A stretch of 8,333 nt of DNA from DATMRF01 sp035566435 (GTDB lineage: Bacteria; Verrucomicrobiota; Verrucomicrobiia; Limisphaerales; UBA8199), in contig DATMRF010000122.1 of NCBI GenBank assembly GCA_035566435.1, positions 1-8,333 of the forward strand, written 5' to 3'. Each line of letters begins with the position of its first letter. The stretch's first letter is position 1. The notes under the pieces are model-generated. The model made no database searches, had not been told where the DNA came from, and saw nothing but the letters and a program-made list of their open reading frames with translations. Positions 1 to 5,801 of the stretch are shown piece after piece. A program made the position numbers and the translations under genes.

Positions 1-218
1 GAACCGGCGCTTCGGCGGCAACGTAGTCTTCCAAACACGGCGGCAGTAGCTGAGTCTGGGAACGATCCGGGCCCTTGCGGTAGTTCATGTCAAACCGACA
101 TTGAACCCTCCGCAGCGTTCAAAAGTTTTCACACAGCCTCCGAGGCTACGGAGGACAAGTGCGTGATGCGGGTTGCGTGAAAACGGGTAGGCACGGGCTG
201 GTGTTCACGCTTCACGCA
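1..218. other. Non-coding stretch downstream of tatC
   Basis: I see no convincing gene here. Plus-strand frame 1 is open from the window edge to a stop at 178-180, but its mixed third-position use and bland composition do not look coding. The stretch holds two dyads. CCTCCG (137-142) pairs with CGGAGG (149-154), and the alternative AGCCTC/GAGGCT nests at 135-147. A second inverted repeat at 164-221 reaches the tatC stop codon and is listed separately. This is most likely the 3' flank of the tat genes. Confidence 0.5.
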
Positions 219-221
219 TCA
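164..221. repeat. Imperfect inverted repeat at the tatC stop (possible 3' hairpin)
   Basis: Arms 164-181 and 204-221 match at 15 of 18 positions around a 22-nt loop. The right arm includes the tatC stop codon (TGA, 221-219 on the minus strand). The arm itself is made of near-repeats of GCGTGAA, so it resembles the other short-period repeats in this window. It could act as a 3' RNA-stabilising or terminating hairpin for tatAC, but no U-run follows it, so it is not a textbook intrinsic terminator. Confidence 0.4.
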
Positions 222-1265
222 GGCCTGGCCGCCAGTCTGCAGTCCCTCGGCTTTTTCGGCTTCGGCTTCGCGCTGTTTGTCCCGGCGCTCCCAATACCAG
301 GCGATCCAGACGCTGATTTCGTAAAGGAACAGGAGCGGCATCGCCATGAGAATCTGGGTGATCACTTCGGGGGTGGTCAGCACGGCGCCCAGGACGAAGC
401 AAATGACAATGACATAGCGCCGGGCACTGGCGAGGATGGCATAGTTAAGAACGCCGATTTTCACGAGGGTGAGGACCACCACCGGCAGTTCGAAGCCGAT
501 TCCCATGCCCAACATAAACTTGCACACGAACCCGATGTAATCCTCGGCGCGCCATTGATTGGCGGCGAAGCCGAGCCACTCGGAATACTGGGCTGAGGCG
601 GCCAACGCGACCGGCATGAGGACGAAATAGCAGAAGCAGACCCCGATCATAAACAAGCCGGCGCCGACGGCCAGGCCGCCATAAATATATTTCTTCTCGC
701 GCATCCTGAGCGCCGGGAAGACGAATTGCGCAACGAAGTAAAAAATGAAAGGTGCCGCCAGCACCAGCCCGCCATAAAAGGCGACCTTGGTGGCGACGAC
801 GAAGGAGCTAGCCGGACCCAGGACGATAATCTCAGGTGGGGAGCGCCCTGCTTGTCCGCCCGCACCGGTTTCCAAATCCGGTTGGACGGTCACACCCAAC
901 ACGAGGTTGGAGCCGACAGTTACGGGGGAGATGTCCAGCCGGACGTAGGGGTTCGTGCCGATCAGTGCCGCCAGCGGCTCGTTGGTGTTAACCCGAAAAG
1001 ACTTCAGTTCGTTGGTGCCAAAGGTGAGTCTGACCACCTGCTCTTTGCTGTGAAAACCGATTGGGGAGCGGTGGAGCGGCCATTCGAGGACCTTGACGAC
1101 GTAGTTGCCGGCGAGCAAGCAGCCGAGGATGGCCACGCCGGCGGCGGACAAGCTCTTGATTAGGACCCAACGGAGATCCTCGAGGTGTTCGAGGAACGAC
1201 TTTACCGGCCCGCCTTCTTCGTCTTCCCGTTCTTCAAGGCGTTGCGCTTCGGGTTCATCAGCCAT
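219..1265 (-). CDS. tatC: Sec-independent protein translocase TatC, enlarged form
   Basis: TatC is the inner-membrane receptor for twin-arginine signal peptides and works with TatA to export folded proteins. The 348-residue product has an acidic N-terminus, then the TatC signature HLEDLR (residues 27-32), TM1 (~35-55), TM2 (~155-183), TM3 (~196-222), TM4 (~246-270, with GFELP) and TM5-TM6 (~284-326, with TTPEV). MREKK (188-192) carries the conserved loop Glu (E190). A typical TatC is about 240-260 residues. Most of the excess is a soluble segment at ~65-148 between TM1 and TM2, which is periplasmic in the known topology, plus a charged C-terminal tail (~327-348). Two conserved acidic positions are swapped relative to E. 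coli: Asp30 where E15 is found, and Glu300 where D211 is found. The gene starts 20 nt after tatA and has no Shine-Dalgarno, so it is probably co-transcribed. The family call is secure. Confidence 0.95.
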   Translation of the reverse strand: MADEPEAQRLEEREDEEGGPVKSFLEHLEDLRWVLIKSLSAAGVAILGCLLAGNYVVKVLEWPLHRSPIGFHSKEQVVRLTFGTNELKSFRVNTNEPLAALIGTNPYVRLDISPVTVGSNLVLGVTVQPDLETGAGGQAGRSPPEIIVLGPASSFVVATKVAFYGGLVLAAPFIFYFVAQFVFPALRMREKKYIYGGLAVGAGLFMIGVCFCYFVLMPVALAASAQYSEWLGFAANQWRAEDYIGFVCKFMLGMGIGFELPVVVLTLVKIGVLNYAILASARRYVIVICFVLGAVLTTPEVITQILMAMPLLFLYEISVWIAWYWERRDKQREAEAEKAEGLQTGGQA

Positions 1266-1285
1266 GGGTGGAACCGCTCAGCGAC

Positions 1286-1585
1286 TCAAGGTTTTGGAGT
1301 GGGAGAAGACTGAGGGACAGTTTGAGCTGGCTCGGCGGGTGTTGGTTGGGCTGGCGTGGCGCCGGTATCGGTAGGCAGGCGTTTGGGAGGCACCGGGGTC
1401 TCGTCCATCGAGCGCGAGACTTCGTCCGTCACTTCGCGGGTGGCTTTCTTGAATTCCTTGATGCCCGTGCCCAGGCCTTTGGCCAACTCCGGCAGCTTTT
1501 TCGCTCCAAACAAAATCAAAACAAGAGCGAGGATGAGGATGATCTCGCCGCCGCCAAGGTTAAACAGGCCGAACATAACATTCAT
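1286..1585 (-). CDS. tatA: Sec-independent protein translocase TatA/TatE-type subunit
   Basis: TatA oligomerises to form the conducting part of the twin-arginine export system. The 99-residue product has a short N-terminal transmembrane helix (~14-26, rich in I/L/A), the FG hinge (F26-G27), and an amphipathic helix that starts with AKKLPELAKGLG (~28-39) and runs to about residue 52. A Pro/Thr-rich tail that is probably disordered follows. The Phe-Gly hinge and the lack of a longer TatB-like helix favour TatA; no separate tatB is present. I chose the ATG at 1585. In-frame ATGs at 1600 and 1576 are also possible, none has a Shine-Dalgarno, and the ATG at 1600 lies inside a perfect hairpin (1587-1607). 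A weak -10-like TACTAT sits upstream at about 1632-1637 with no clear -35 box. It lies 20 nt before tatC. Confidence 0.9.
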   Translation of the reverse strand: MNVMFGLFNLGGGEIILILALVLILFGAKKLPELAKGLGTGIKEFKKATREVTDEVSRSMDETPVPPKRLPTDTGATPAQPTPAEPAQTVPQSSPTPKP

Positions 1586-1586
1586 A

Positions 1587-1607
1587 CTTAAGCAAACCAT
1601 GCTTAAG
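1587..1607. promoter_or_regulatory. Perfect 8-bp hairpin just upstream of the tatA start
   Basis: CTTAAGCA (1587-1594) and TGCTTAAG (1600-1607) are perfect inverted arms around a 5-nt loop. The dyad ends one base before the chosen tatA ATG (1585) and engulfs the alternative ATG at 1600. It could be an operator or an RNA hairpin that modulates tatA translation. The position and symmetry are seen directly; any function is inferred. Confidence 0.4.
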
Positions 1608-1748
1608 GAAAGCTAAGCCCCCCCGAGGCAATAGTAAAGCTCCAAAAGCATCGGAAAAACCGAGCCGATCAGAGGGTGCTGGGCCGGAGGGGCCTCTGCG
1701 TAAACCGGTGCAACCAAAATCGTCGGGCATGCTCTTAGAGAGGCGTCA

Positions 1749-1845
1749 AAAGCGGCAGAGGACAGCCGCACTCCAAGACGCAAGCGTCGTCGCGGGCGCG
1801 GGGTGTGTCCGAAGGTTTCGGAGTGCGGCAGTCCTCTGCCGCTTT
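1749..1845. repeat. REP-like palindromic element, 25 of 26 bp paired arms
   Basis: The arms 1749-1774 and 1820-1845 are inverted copies with one mismatch (A1764 opposite A1830): 15 bp, then the mismatch, then 10 bp. The arm sequence is GC-rich and begins AAAGCGGCAGAGGAC. The 45-nt centre (1775-1819) holds a second small hairpin, GACGC-AA-GCGTC (1777-1788). On the minus strand the stem is followed by TTTT just after pal, so it may stabilise or terminate the tol-pal transcript. Its form suits a dispersed intergenic palindrome of the REP or small MITE kind. No flanking target-site duplication was found. Confidence 0.65.
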
Positions 1846-1876
1846 CCTGCCCCGAACCGATGACAACAACCAAAGC

Positions 1877-2461
1877 TTACTTGTTCGGCGGGGTGAGCAG
1901 GATAAAGACGCCGCGGCGGTTGCGGGCCCAGGCGGATTCATCGTGGCCGGGGGCTTCCGGGCGGTCCTTGCCAAAACTGACGGTATCGACGCGGCTAGGC
2001 TCGATACCGAGGCCAGCCAGTTCTTCGCGGATAGCCAAAGCGCGCCGTTCGCCAAGGGAGCGGTTATATTCCTCAGTGCCGCGCTCGTCGCAGTGGCCTT
2101 CGATGCGAACCGCGTCTGAGGAGTTGGACTTGAGGTAAGCCGCGATTGCGCTCACCTTCGATTTTTCGCTCGCCCGGACTACCGAGCTGTCGTAGGCGAA
2201 GTGGACGGTGTCCGGCTGGAACATCGAGGCATTCTCAAGCCAGCCTGCGTGCGAGCCGGGAGGGTTGGAGGGAATGCCACCGCCAGTACCTTCAGCACCA
2301 CCAGGCAACTTTTCGCCGGGCCCCACGTTGGGGTTTTCGGTGCCGCCGGCCGTTCCGCCTCCTTGAAGGAGGGTCTTGGGTTTCGAACTTTTGCAGCCGG
2401 TGGCGGCAACGGCAAGGACGAGTCCGAGGGCCATCAAATGGGTAAGCCTAATCAATTTCAT
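1877..2461 (-). CDS. pal: Peptidoglycan-associated lipoprotein Pal, copy 1 (operon-distal)
   Basis: Pal is an outer-membrane lipoprotein that binds the diaminopimelate of peptidoglycan and, alternately, TolB. The 194-residue product has a lipoprotein signal peptide ending in AATGC with lipidated Cys23. A Gly/Pro/Asn-rich linker (~24-75) and an OmpA-C domain (~84-190) follow. The domain shows GHCDERGTEEYN (122-133), with Asp125 at the ligand-binding position, then LGERRA (136-141), SFGKDRP (162-168) and ARNRRG (179-184). Length and motifs are standard for Pal. The gene is the last of the tol series and is preceded by a second pal 72 nt upstream; the two share the same domain order and long identical motif runs. 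There is no Shine-Dalgarno before the ATG. It could instead be described as a generic OmpA-family lipoprotein, but gene order and motifs favour Pal. Confidence 0.93.
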   Translation of the reverse strand: MKLIRLTHLMALGLVLAVAATGCKSSKPKTLLQGGGTAGGTENPNVGPGEKLPGGAEGTGGGIPSNPPGSHAGWLENASMFQPDTVHFAYDSSVVRASEKSKVSAIAAYLKSNSSDAVRIEGHCDERGTEEYNRSLGERRALAIREELAGLGIEPSRVDTVSFGKDRPEAPGHDESAWARNRRGVFILLTPPNK

Positions 2462-2533
2462 GAGTGTTCTGGTTAGTGGCGGGGCCGTGTACTTGGGCTT
2501 TTGGAAAAAATGGGGAAAAAAGCGTTGGTGCAG

Positions 2534-3133
2534 TTACGGGGTGGTGCCTGGCGGCGTTTCGAGGAGGAACTCGCCCCTGCGGTTTTTCTTCCAGGCGGAT
2601 TCGTCGTGGCCAGTGTCCGCCGGGCGGTCTTTGCCATAGCTGACGGTATCTATGCGGCCAGGGTCGATGCCCAGGCTGATGAGTTCTTCGCGCAAGGCCA
2701 GGGCGCGCCGTTCGCCAAGGGAACGATTATACTCTTCCGTGCCGCGCTCGTCACAGTGGCCATCGACTTCGACGGCATGCGAGGGGTTGGCCTTCAAGTG
2801 CTCGGCGACCTTGGCCACTTTAGGTTTGTCGGCGGACTTCACCACCGAGCTGTCGAAATCGAAATGGGCGGTGTCGGCCTCGAAGAATTTGGCATCTCGC
2901 GGCCAGTTCTGGCGCAGCGACGGGTCTGACTGAGGGAAGCCTGAAGTGTTGGCGGAGTTGTTGGTGCCCGAGTCCGTGCCGGACAGCGCTGGCGCGGGAG
3001 ACAGGTCGATCGGGTTCTCCGTCTTTCCCTGTGGAATATTGGTCACATAACCGGGCCGTTTGCGGCAGCCCGAGGCGGTGAGGGTGAGAACAACTGCCAG
3101 CACCAACAGGTTGGTAAACTTGGTCACTTTCAT
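2534..3133 (-). CDS. pal: Peptidoglycan-associated lipoprotein Pal, copy 2 (next to tolB)
   Basis: This 199-residue lipoprotein occupies the canonical Pal position directly after tolB, 21 nt downstream. The signal peptide ends in TASGC with lipidated Cys23. A Ser/Asn/Pro-rich linker (~24-80) leads to an OmpA-C domain (~86-190) with GHCDERGTEEYN (125-136; Asp128 at the ligand position), LGERRA (139-144), SYGKDRP (165-171) and KKNRRG (182-187). Compared with its downstream neighbour, the start of the domain (AHFDFDSSVV versus VHFAYDSSVV) and the core motifs are nearly the same, while the linkers differ freely. This indicates a tandem duplication followed by divergence. FDFD is closer to the classic Pal sequence than the FAYD of the other copy, so this is probably the ancestral-type Pal. 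No Shine-Dalgarno precedes the start. Confidence 0.94.
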   Translation of the reverse strand: MKVTKFTNLLVLAVVLTLTASGCRKRPGYVTNIPQGKTENPIDLSPAPALSGTDSGTNNSANTSGFPQSDPSLRQNWPRDAKFFEADTAHFDFDSSVVKSADKPKVAKVAEHLKANPSHAVEVDGHCDERGTEEYNRSLGERRALALREELISLGIDPGRIDTVSYGKDRPADTGHDESAWKKNRRGEFLLETPPGTTP

Positions 3134-3154
3134 TTTCGATTTTATTGGGTTGAG

Positions 3155-4318
3155 CTATCGTGCCCAACTGGGTTGTGATTGAGAGGCACTGCCCGAAATT
3201 CGAGGAACATCCTTTACTTGTTTGGTGGGGACGTCAAGAAGAGAGAGCGTATAGTGGCCGCCTTGCCGGCGGGCGAAGATCAGCGTGCGCGAGTTCGGCG
3301 CCCAGGAGGGATCTTCGCCGGCCACGAGCGTCACCGCCTCGCCTCCCTCTGCCGGGATCACGCAAATCTGGAAATCACGGTATTGCGCGGTAAAAGCGAT
3401 CCATTTGCCGTCAGGCGACCAGTCCGGCTCGGTGGGATTGGCGCCGAGCGAAATGGGAATGCGCTGCGGCTGGCCGCCGGAGGGAGAAATCTTCGAGAGC
3501 GAACGACGCTCGTGGTCTTTCGAGGCATAGCAAATCCATTGGCCGTTGGGCGACCAGCACGGGGAGGATTCGTCCTGCGGCGATTTGGTCAGGCGGCTGG
3601 GCGCGCCGCCGCCGGCCCTCCCGACGTAGAGGTCAGTCCAGCCGTCCTTGCTGAGAATCATCGCGACGTCGTTGCCATCGGGAGAGACAGAGGGACTGAT
3701 GTTCGAGCCGCCATACCGGGCGAAGATGCGGCGTTCGCCTGTGGAAAGGTTTTGGTAAAAAATATCCGGGTGGTTAAGTTTGTAAGAGACGTAATACAGC
3801 GCCAGACGCCCGGGAACCCAGCAGGGTGCGGCGACGATCGCGTTATCGCGGGTCACCGCCTGGGGATTGTGGCCATCGAAATCGGCGATATAGATCTCGC
3901 CGTTCGGGGCGTTTTCGCCTTTGAACGCGATTTTGGTTTCGCCAATTGGTTTCCGGCTCAGGGCGCGGACGAAGTCATCGGCGAAGGCGTGGGCCTGGCG
4001 GCGAACGGACGCGCCGGAGTAGGCCTTCGAAACCATCACGCTTTTGTTGAACTTATCCGTCACCCGGCCTTGCAGGTTTCCGTTATTACTGCCCGAGATG
4101 AGGTATTGGGCTCCTTCGGTGTTGGTAAAATTGAAGCCCTGAACGTATAGATCGAACTGCAACACCTGCGCCGCTTCGCCGGTGAAGCCCGACATCGAGA
4201 CCCAAACGGGTTGGGCATTGCCGATCCCGACATTCTTCGGAAGCGGTATCACCTCCTGCGTCGAGGCTCCGGTAATTGCGAACAATAGCAGAATACAAAC
4301 AGATAAATTACGGTTCAT
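3155..4318 (-). CDS. tolB: Tol-Pal system beta-propeller protein TolB
   Basis: TolB is the periplasmic partner of Pal and of the TolA C-terminus. The 387-residue product has a signal peptide (~1-20), a small alpha/beta N-terminal domain (~25-120) and a beta-propeller made of PD40/WD40-like blades (~128-385). The blade motifs are visible as SPSVSPDGN (208-216), SSPCWSPNGQW (251-261), EPDWSPDGKW (297-306) and DPSWAPNSR (336-344). It is slightly shorter than E. coli TolB (about 430). The ATG overlaps the stop of the upstream TolA-like gene by 4 nt (ATGA), and GAGG six bases before it is the only good Shine-Dalgarno among the genes of this window. Overlap plus ribosome site suggests coupled translation. 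The position between tolA-like and pal confirms the family call. Confidence 0.95.
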   Translation of the reverse strand: MNRNLSVCILLLFAITGASTQEVIPLPKNVGIGNAQPVWVSMSGFTGEAAQVLQFDLYVQGFNFTNTEGAQYLISGSNNGNLQGRVTDKFNKSVMVSKAYSGASVRRQAHAFADDFVRALSRKPIGETKIAFKGENAPNGEIYIADFDGHNPQAVTRDNAIVAAPCWVPGRLALYYVSYKLNHPDIFYQNLSTGERRIFARYGGSNISPSVSPDGNDVAMILSKDGWTDLYVGRAGGGAPSRLTKSPQDESSPCWSPNGQWICYASKDHERRSLSKISPSGGQPQRIPISLGANPTEPDWSPDGKWIAFTAQYRDFQICVIPAEGGEAVTLVAGEDPSWAPNSRTLIFARRQGGHYTLSLLDVPTKQVKDVPRISGSASQSQPSWAR

Positions 4319-5181
4319 GCAGTTCCTCTCTTCGTTTTCAAATCAAACTTTAGCTTGTAAGTTCGCTCGCTTTCCTTGGCTCCTTCTGGGAAGGGCCGGC
4401 CGATCGTGGTGACTCTGTCGAGAGTGCGCTGGACGGAGGAATCGACCTGGGAATCGCCCGATCGGGTAACGATCTTGGCAGAAATGATCGTACCATCCTT
4501 GGCGATTGTCACGTCTGCATAGGCGATCACCGCTACGGACGTGATATCATCAGGCGGTACCCATGCGTCAAGGTACACAGTCTGAACCCAGGCTTTGTAA
4601 CTGGCGTAGCTGGGCCCGCCACCGCCGGGCCCCAGTTCTCCGACCGCCGTCGGAGGCGCGGTGCTGTCGTGGATGCTTTCGGCAGTGCGGCCGATCTGGT
4701 TCATGAGGCGCCGGCGATCTTCGAGCCGCTGGCGCTCCTGAAGCTGGGCTTCCTTGTCCAAGTCCGCCTTGGCTAGCTGCGAGCTGGGCTTCCGCGTCAC
4801 GAGCTTGGTGCTGATTTCAGGTTTTTTCGGGGTCCGGTCCTTAGCCACCTCGAGGCTGTCGGGGTCGGGCGCATTATTCCTGGTCTCCTTAGGAGCTGGA
4901 GTCTCCGGCAGGCGCTCGGGTTGGGGCGGAGGCGGGGCTGGAGGACGAGCTTGAGTCACCGGCGGGGGTAGCGTAGGCGCGGCGGCCGGGGGCCGGACAT
5001 TAGGGTTCCCGCCGCCGGCCCGGTCGGCATCGATCAATTTGTCCGGAATAAAAGTGAGCTCCTGAAAATCAGACGAGGGGTGGTTTGACGACAGGAACGC
5101 GGGGCCGACGACCAAAATCAGCGCGAGCAGCAGGTGCAGGCTTGCCGAGACGACGAAGCATTTTTTCTGGAGGCGGTCCAT
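4315..5181 (-). CDS. tolA: TolA/TonB-like energy-transducing periplasmic protein
   Basis: It occupies the tolA position, between tolR and tolB, and should carry force from the TolQ-TolR motor to TolB/Pal. With the ATG at 5181 it is 288 residues. The signal-anchor helix (~8-30) has S12 and H16 in the SxxxH spacing used by TolA and TonB to contact the motor. A Pro-rich segment (~64-102), a charged stretch likely to form a helix (~137-165), a Gly-rich hinge (~184-190) and a C-terminal domain (~195-283) of TonB-C/TolA-C type (SYKAWVQ, DVTIAKDGTI) follow. I rejected the upstream ATG at 5238 because it would add 19 residues overlapping tolR and ahead of the membrane anchor. The 5181 start gives a TGATG stop/start overlap with tolR. 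The protein lacks the very long Ala/Lys-rich helix of E. coli TolA (421 residues) and looks more like TonB. The symbol rests on context. Confidence 0.85.
   Translation of the reverse strand: MDRLQKKCFVVSASLHLLLALILVVGPAFLSSNHPSSDFQELTFIPDKLIDADRAGGGNPNVRPPAAAPTLPPPVTQARPPAPPPPQPERLPETPAPKETRNNAPDPDSLEVAKDRTPKKPEISTKLVTRKPSSQLAKADLDKEAQLQERQRLEDRRRLMNQIGRTAESIHDSTAPPTAVGELGPGGGGPSYASYKAWVQTVYLDAWVPPDDITSVAVIAYADVTIAKDGTIISAKIVTRSGDSQVDSSVQRTLDRVTTIGRPFPEGAKESERTYKLKFDLKTKRGTA
4323..4330 (-). promoter_or_regulatory. Shine-Dalgarno of tolB
   Basis: On the minus strand GAGAGGAA lies with its GAGG core (4328-4325) six nucleotides before the tolB ATG (4318-4316). It lies inside the last codons of the TolA-like gene. 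It fixes the tolB start and stands out because the other eight genes lack a comparable site. Confidence 0.65.
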
Positions 5182-5597
5182 CAGCGTTTGGGCGGTTCGG
5201 TACGCAACGAGTAGCGCGTGATGCCGTTCCGCTGGCATCGGTCGATCACCGCATACAAATCTTTGTTTCGGCCCATTTCATCGGCGCGGATATAAACCAC
5301 GAGGTTCGGGTTCGCGCTATAATCTTTTTTCAGATTCGCTTCGAGCTGGTCGAGGGACATCGGTTGGCGGTTGAGGCTGTAGGTGCCCTTGGGGCTGATC
5401 TCGACGGTGTAAATGTCGCGCTTATCAATCGGTTTGTCCGGCTTGCCGCCCTGGGGCAGCTTCAAGCTAATGCTCTGCTCGAGCAGCGGCGTGGTGATGA
5501 CGAAGATGATCAGCAGCACGAACGCCAGGTCCAACAGCGGCGTGATGTTGATCTCGCTCAGCGTCACCAGGGCACTGCGTTGGGAGAAGCGGCGCAT
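5181..5597 (-). CDS. tolR: TolR/ExbD-family motor protein
   Basis: TolR (ExbD family) dimerises inside the TolQ pentamer and carries the proton-accepting aspartate. The 138-residue product has a short cytoplasmic N-terminus, one transmembrane helix (~20-42) beginning INITPLLDLAFVLL, and a periplasmic domain (~50-135). Asp23 in PLLD matches the essential D23 of E. coli TolR in both context and number. YTVEISPKGTY and VVYIRADE are typical of the ExbD periplasmic fold. The stop codon shares one base with the next gene's start (TGATG), which implies coupling. Upstream, a repeat tract ends only a few bases before the ATG and there is no Shine-Dalgarno. ExbD is the sequence-level alternative; the tolB-pal context makes TolR the better name. 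Confidence 0.93.
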   Translation of the reverse strand: MRRFSQRSALVTLSEINITPLLDLAFVLLIIFVITTPLLEQSISLKLPQGGKPDKPIDKRDIYTVEISPKGTYSLNRQPMSLDQLEANLKKDYSANPNLVVYIRADEMGRNKDLYAVIDRCQRNGITRYSLRTEPPKR

Positions 5598-5801
5598 CGG
5601 TTAGGTTGCAGGTTGCAGGTTGAAAGGTTCAGGTTTTCAGGCTATCAGGTTGTCAGGTTATCAGGTTGTCGAGTTTTTCACGTGGGGGAGTCCTCAGGTT
5701 GGCGACCCGCCCAAATCCAGGCGCCTGCAGGCACGGCAATTCACGTGCGCACCCTGAGGACCTGATAACCTGAAAACTTGATAACCTGAAAACCTTCATG
5801 G
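5598..5801. repeat. Octad-repeat spacer between tolQ and tolR with a long inverted repeat
   Basis: tolQ and tolR are normally almost contiguous, but here 204 nt separate them. From 5603 the plus strand reads as consecutive units AGGTTGC, AGGTTGC, AGGTTGAA, AGGTTC, AGGTTTTC, AGGCTATC, AGGTTGTC, AGGTTATC, AGGTTGTC, ending at 5670. The stretch 5631-5665 is an inverted copy of 5761-5795 with 32 of 35 positions matching. In the tol mRNA one of the three mismatches becomes a G-U pair. A second short dyad, TCCTCAGG (5691-5698) and CCTGAGGA (5753-5760), lies inside, and the loop contains the palindrome GCCTGCAGGC (5723-5732). A stable RNA hairpin between the two motor genes is therefore likely. Confidence 0.8.

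Larger units (their letters stand above)
1586..1876. other. pal-tatA spacer holding two dyads
   Basis: This 291-nt gap separates the second pal gene from tatA. It contains the hairpin at 1587-1607 and the 97-bp palindromic element at 1749-1845. The remainder, 1608-1748, shows no convincing gene. A minus-strand frame runs through it and has one hydrophobic stretch, but it reads straight into the palindrome and has no family signature. The gap leaves open whether tatAC is transcribed from its own promoter or by read-through from the tol-pal genes. Confidence 0.5.

Noticed and set aside
1..180. Plus-strand frame 1 open from the window edge to 178-180
   Set aside because: Third positions are mixed, the peptide has no recognisable features, and it ends in the repeat at the tatC 3' flank.
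164..221. Intrinsic terminator of tatC
   Set aside because: The dyad exists but overlaps the stop codon, has a 22-nt loop and is not followed by a U-run, so I list it only as a hairpin.
1613..1873. Minus-strand open frame between pal and tatA with a hydrophobic stretch that briefly recalls a YajC N-terminus
   Set aside because: It runs through the palindromic element, and its tail lacks the RPQQ-type motif that follows the YajC helix.
1735..2055. Minus-strand open frame overlapping the end of pal and the palindrome
   Set aside because: It is out of frame with pal and its C-terminal half is only the translated palindrome.
3179..4150. Long plus-strand open frame of about 320 codons opposite tolB
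   Set aside because: It mirrors tolB codon bias on the antisense strand, has no family motif, and tolB on the other strand is certain.
5182..5238. Upstream ATG at 5238 for the TolA-like gene
   Set aside because: It would add 19 non-conserved residues inside tolR before the membrane anchor; the TGATG junction at 5181 fits an operon better.
5085..5765. Plus-strand open frame across tolR and the tolQ-tolR spacer
   Set aside because: It overlaps the secure tolR gene and reads through the octad repeats, giving low-complexity peptide; antisense shadow.
5603..5795. CRISPR array suggested by the regular octads
   Set aside because: Units are 6-8 nt with no unique spacers, the arms are inverted copies, and no cas gene is present.
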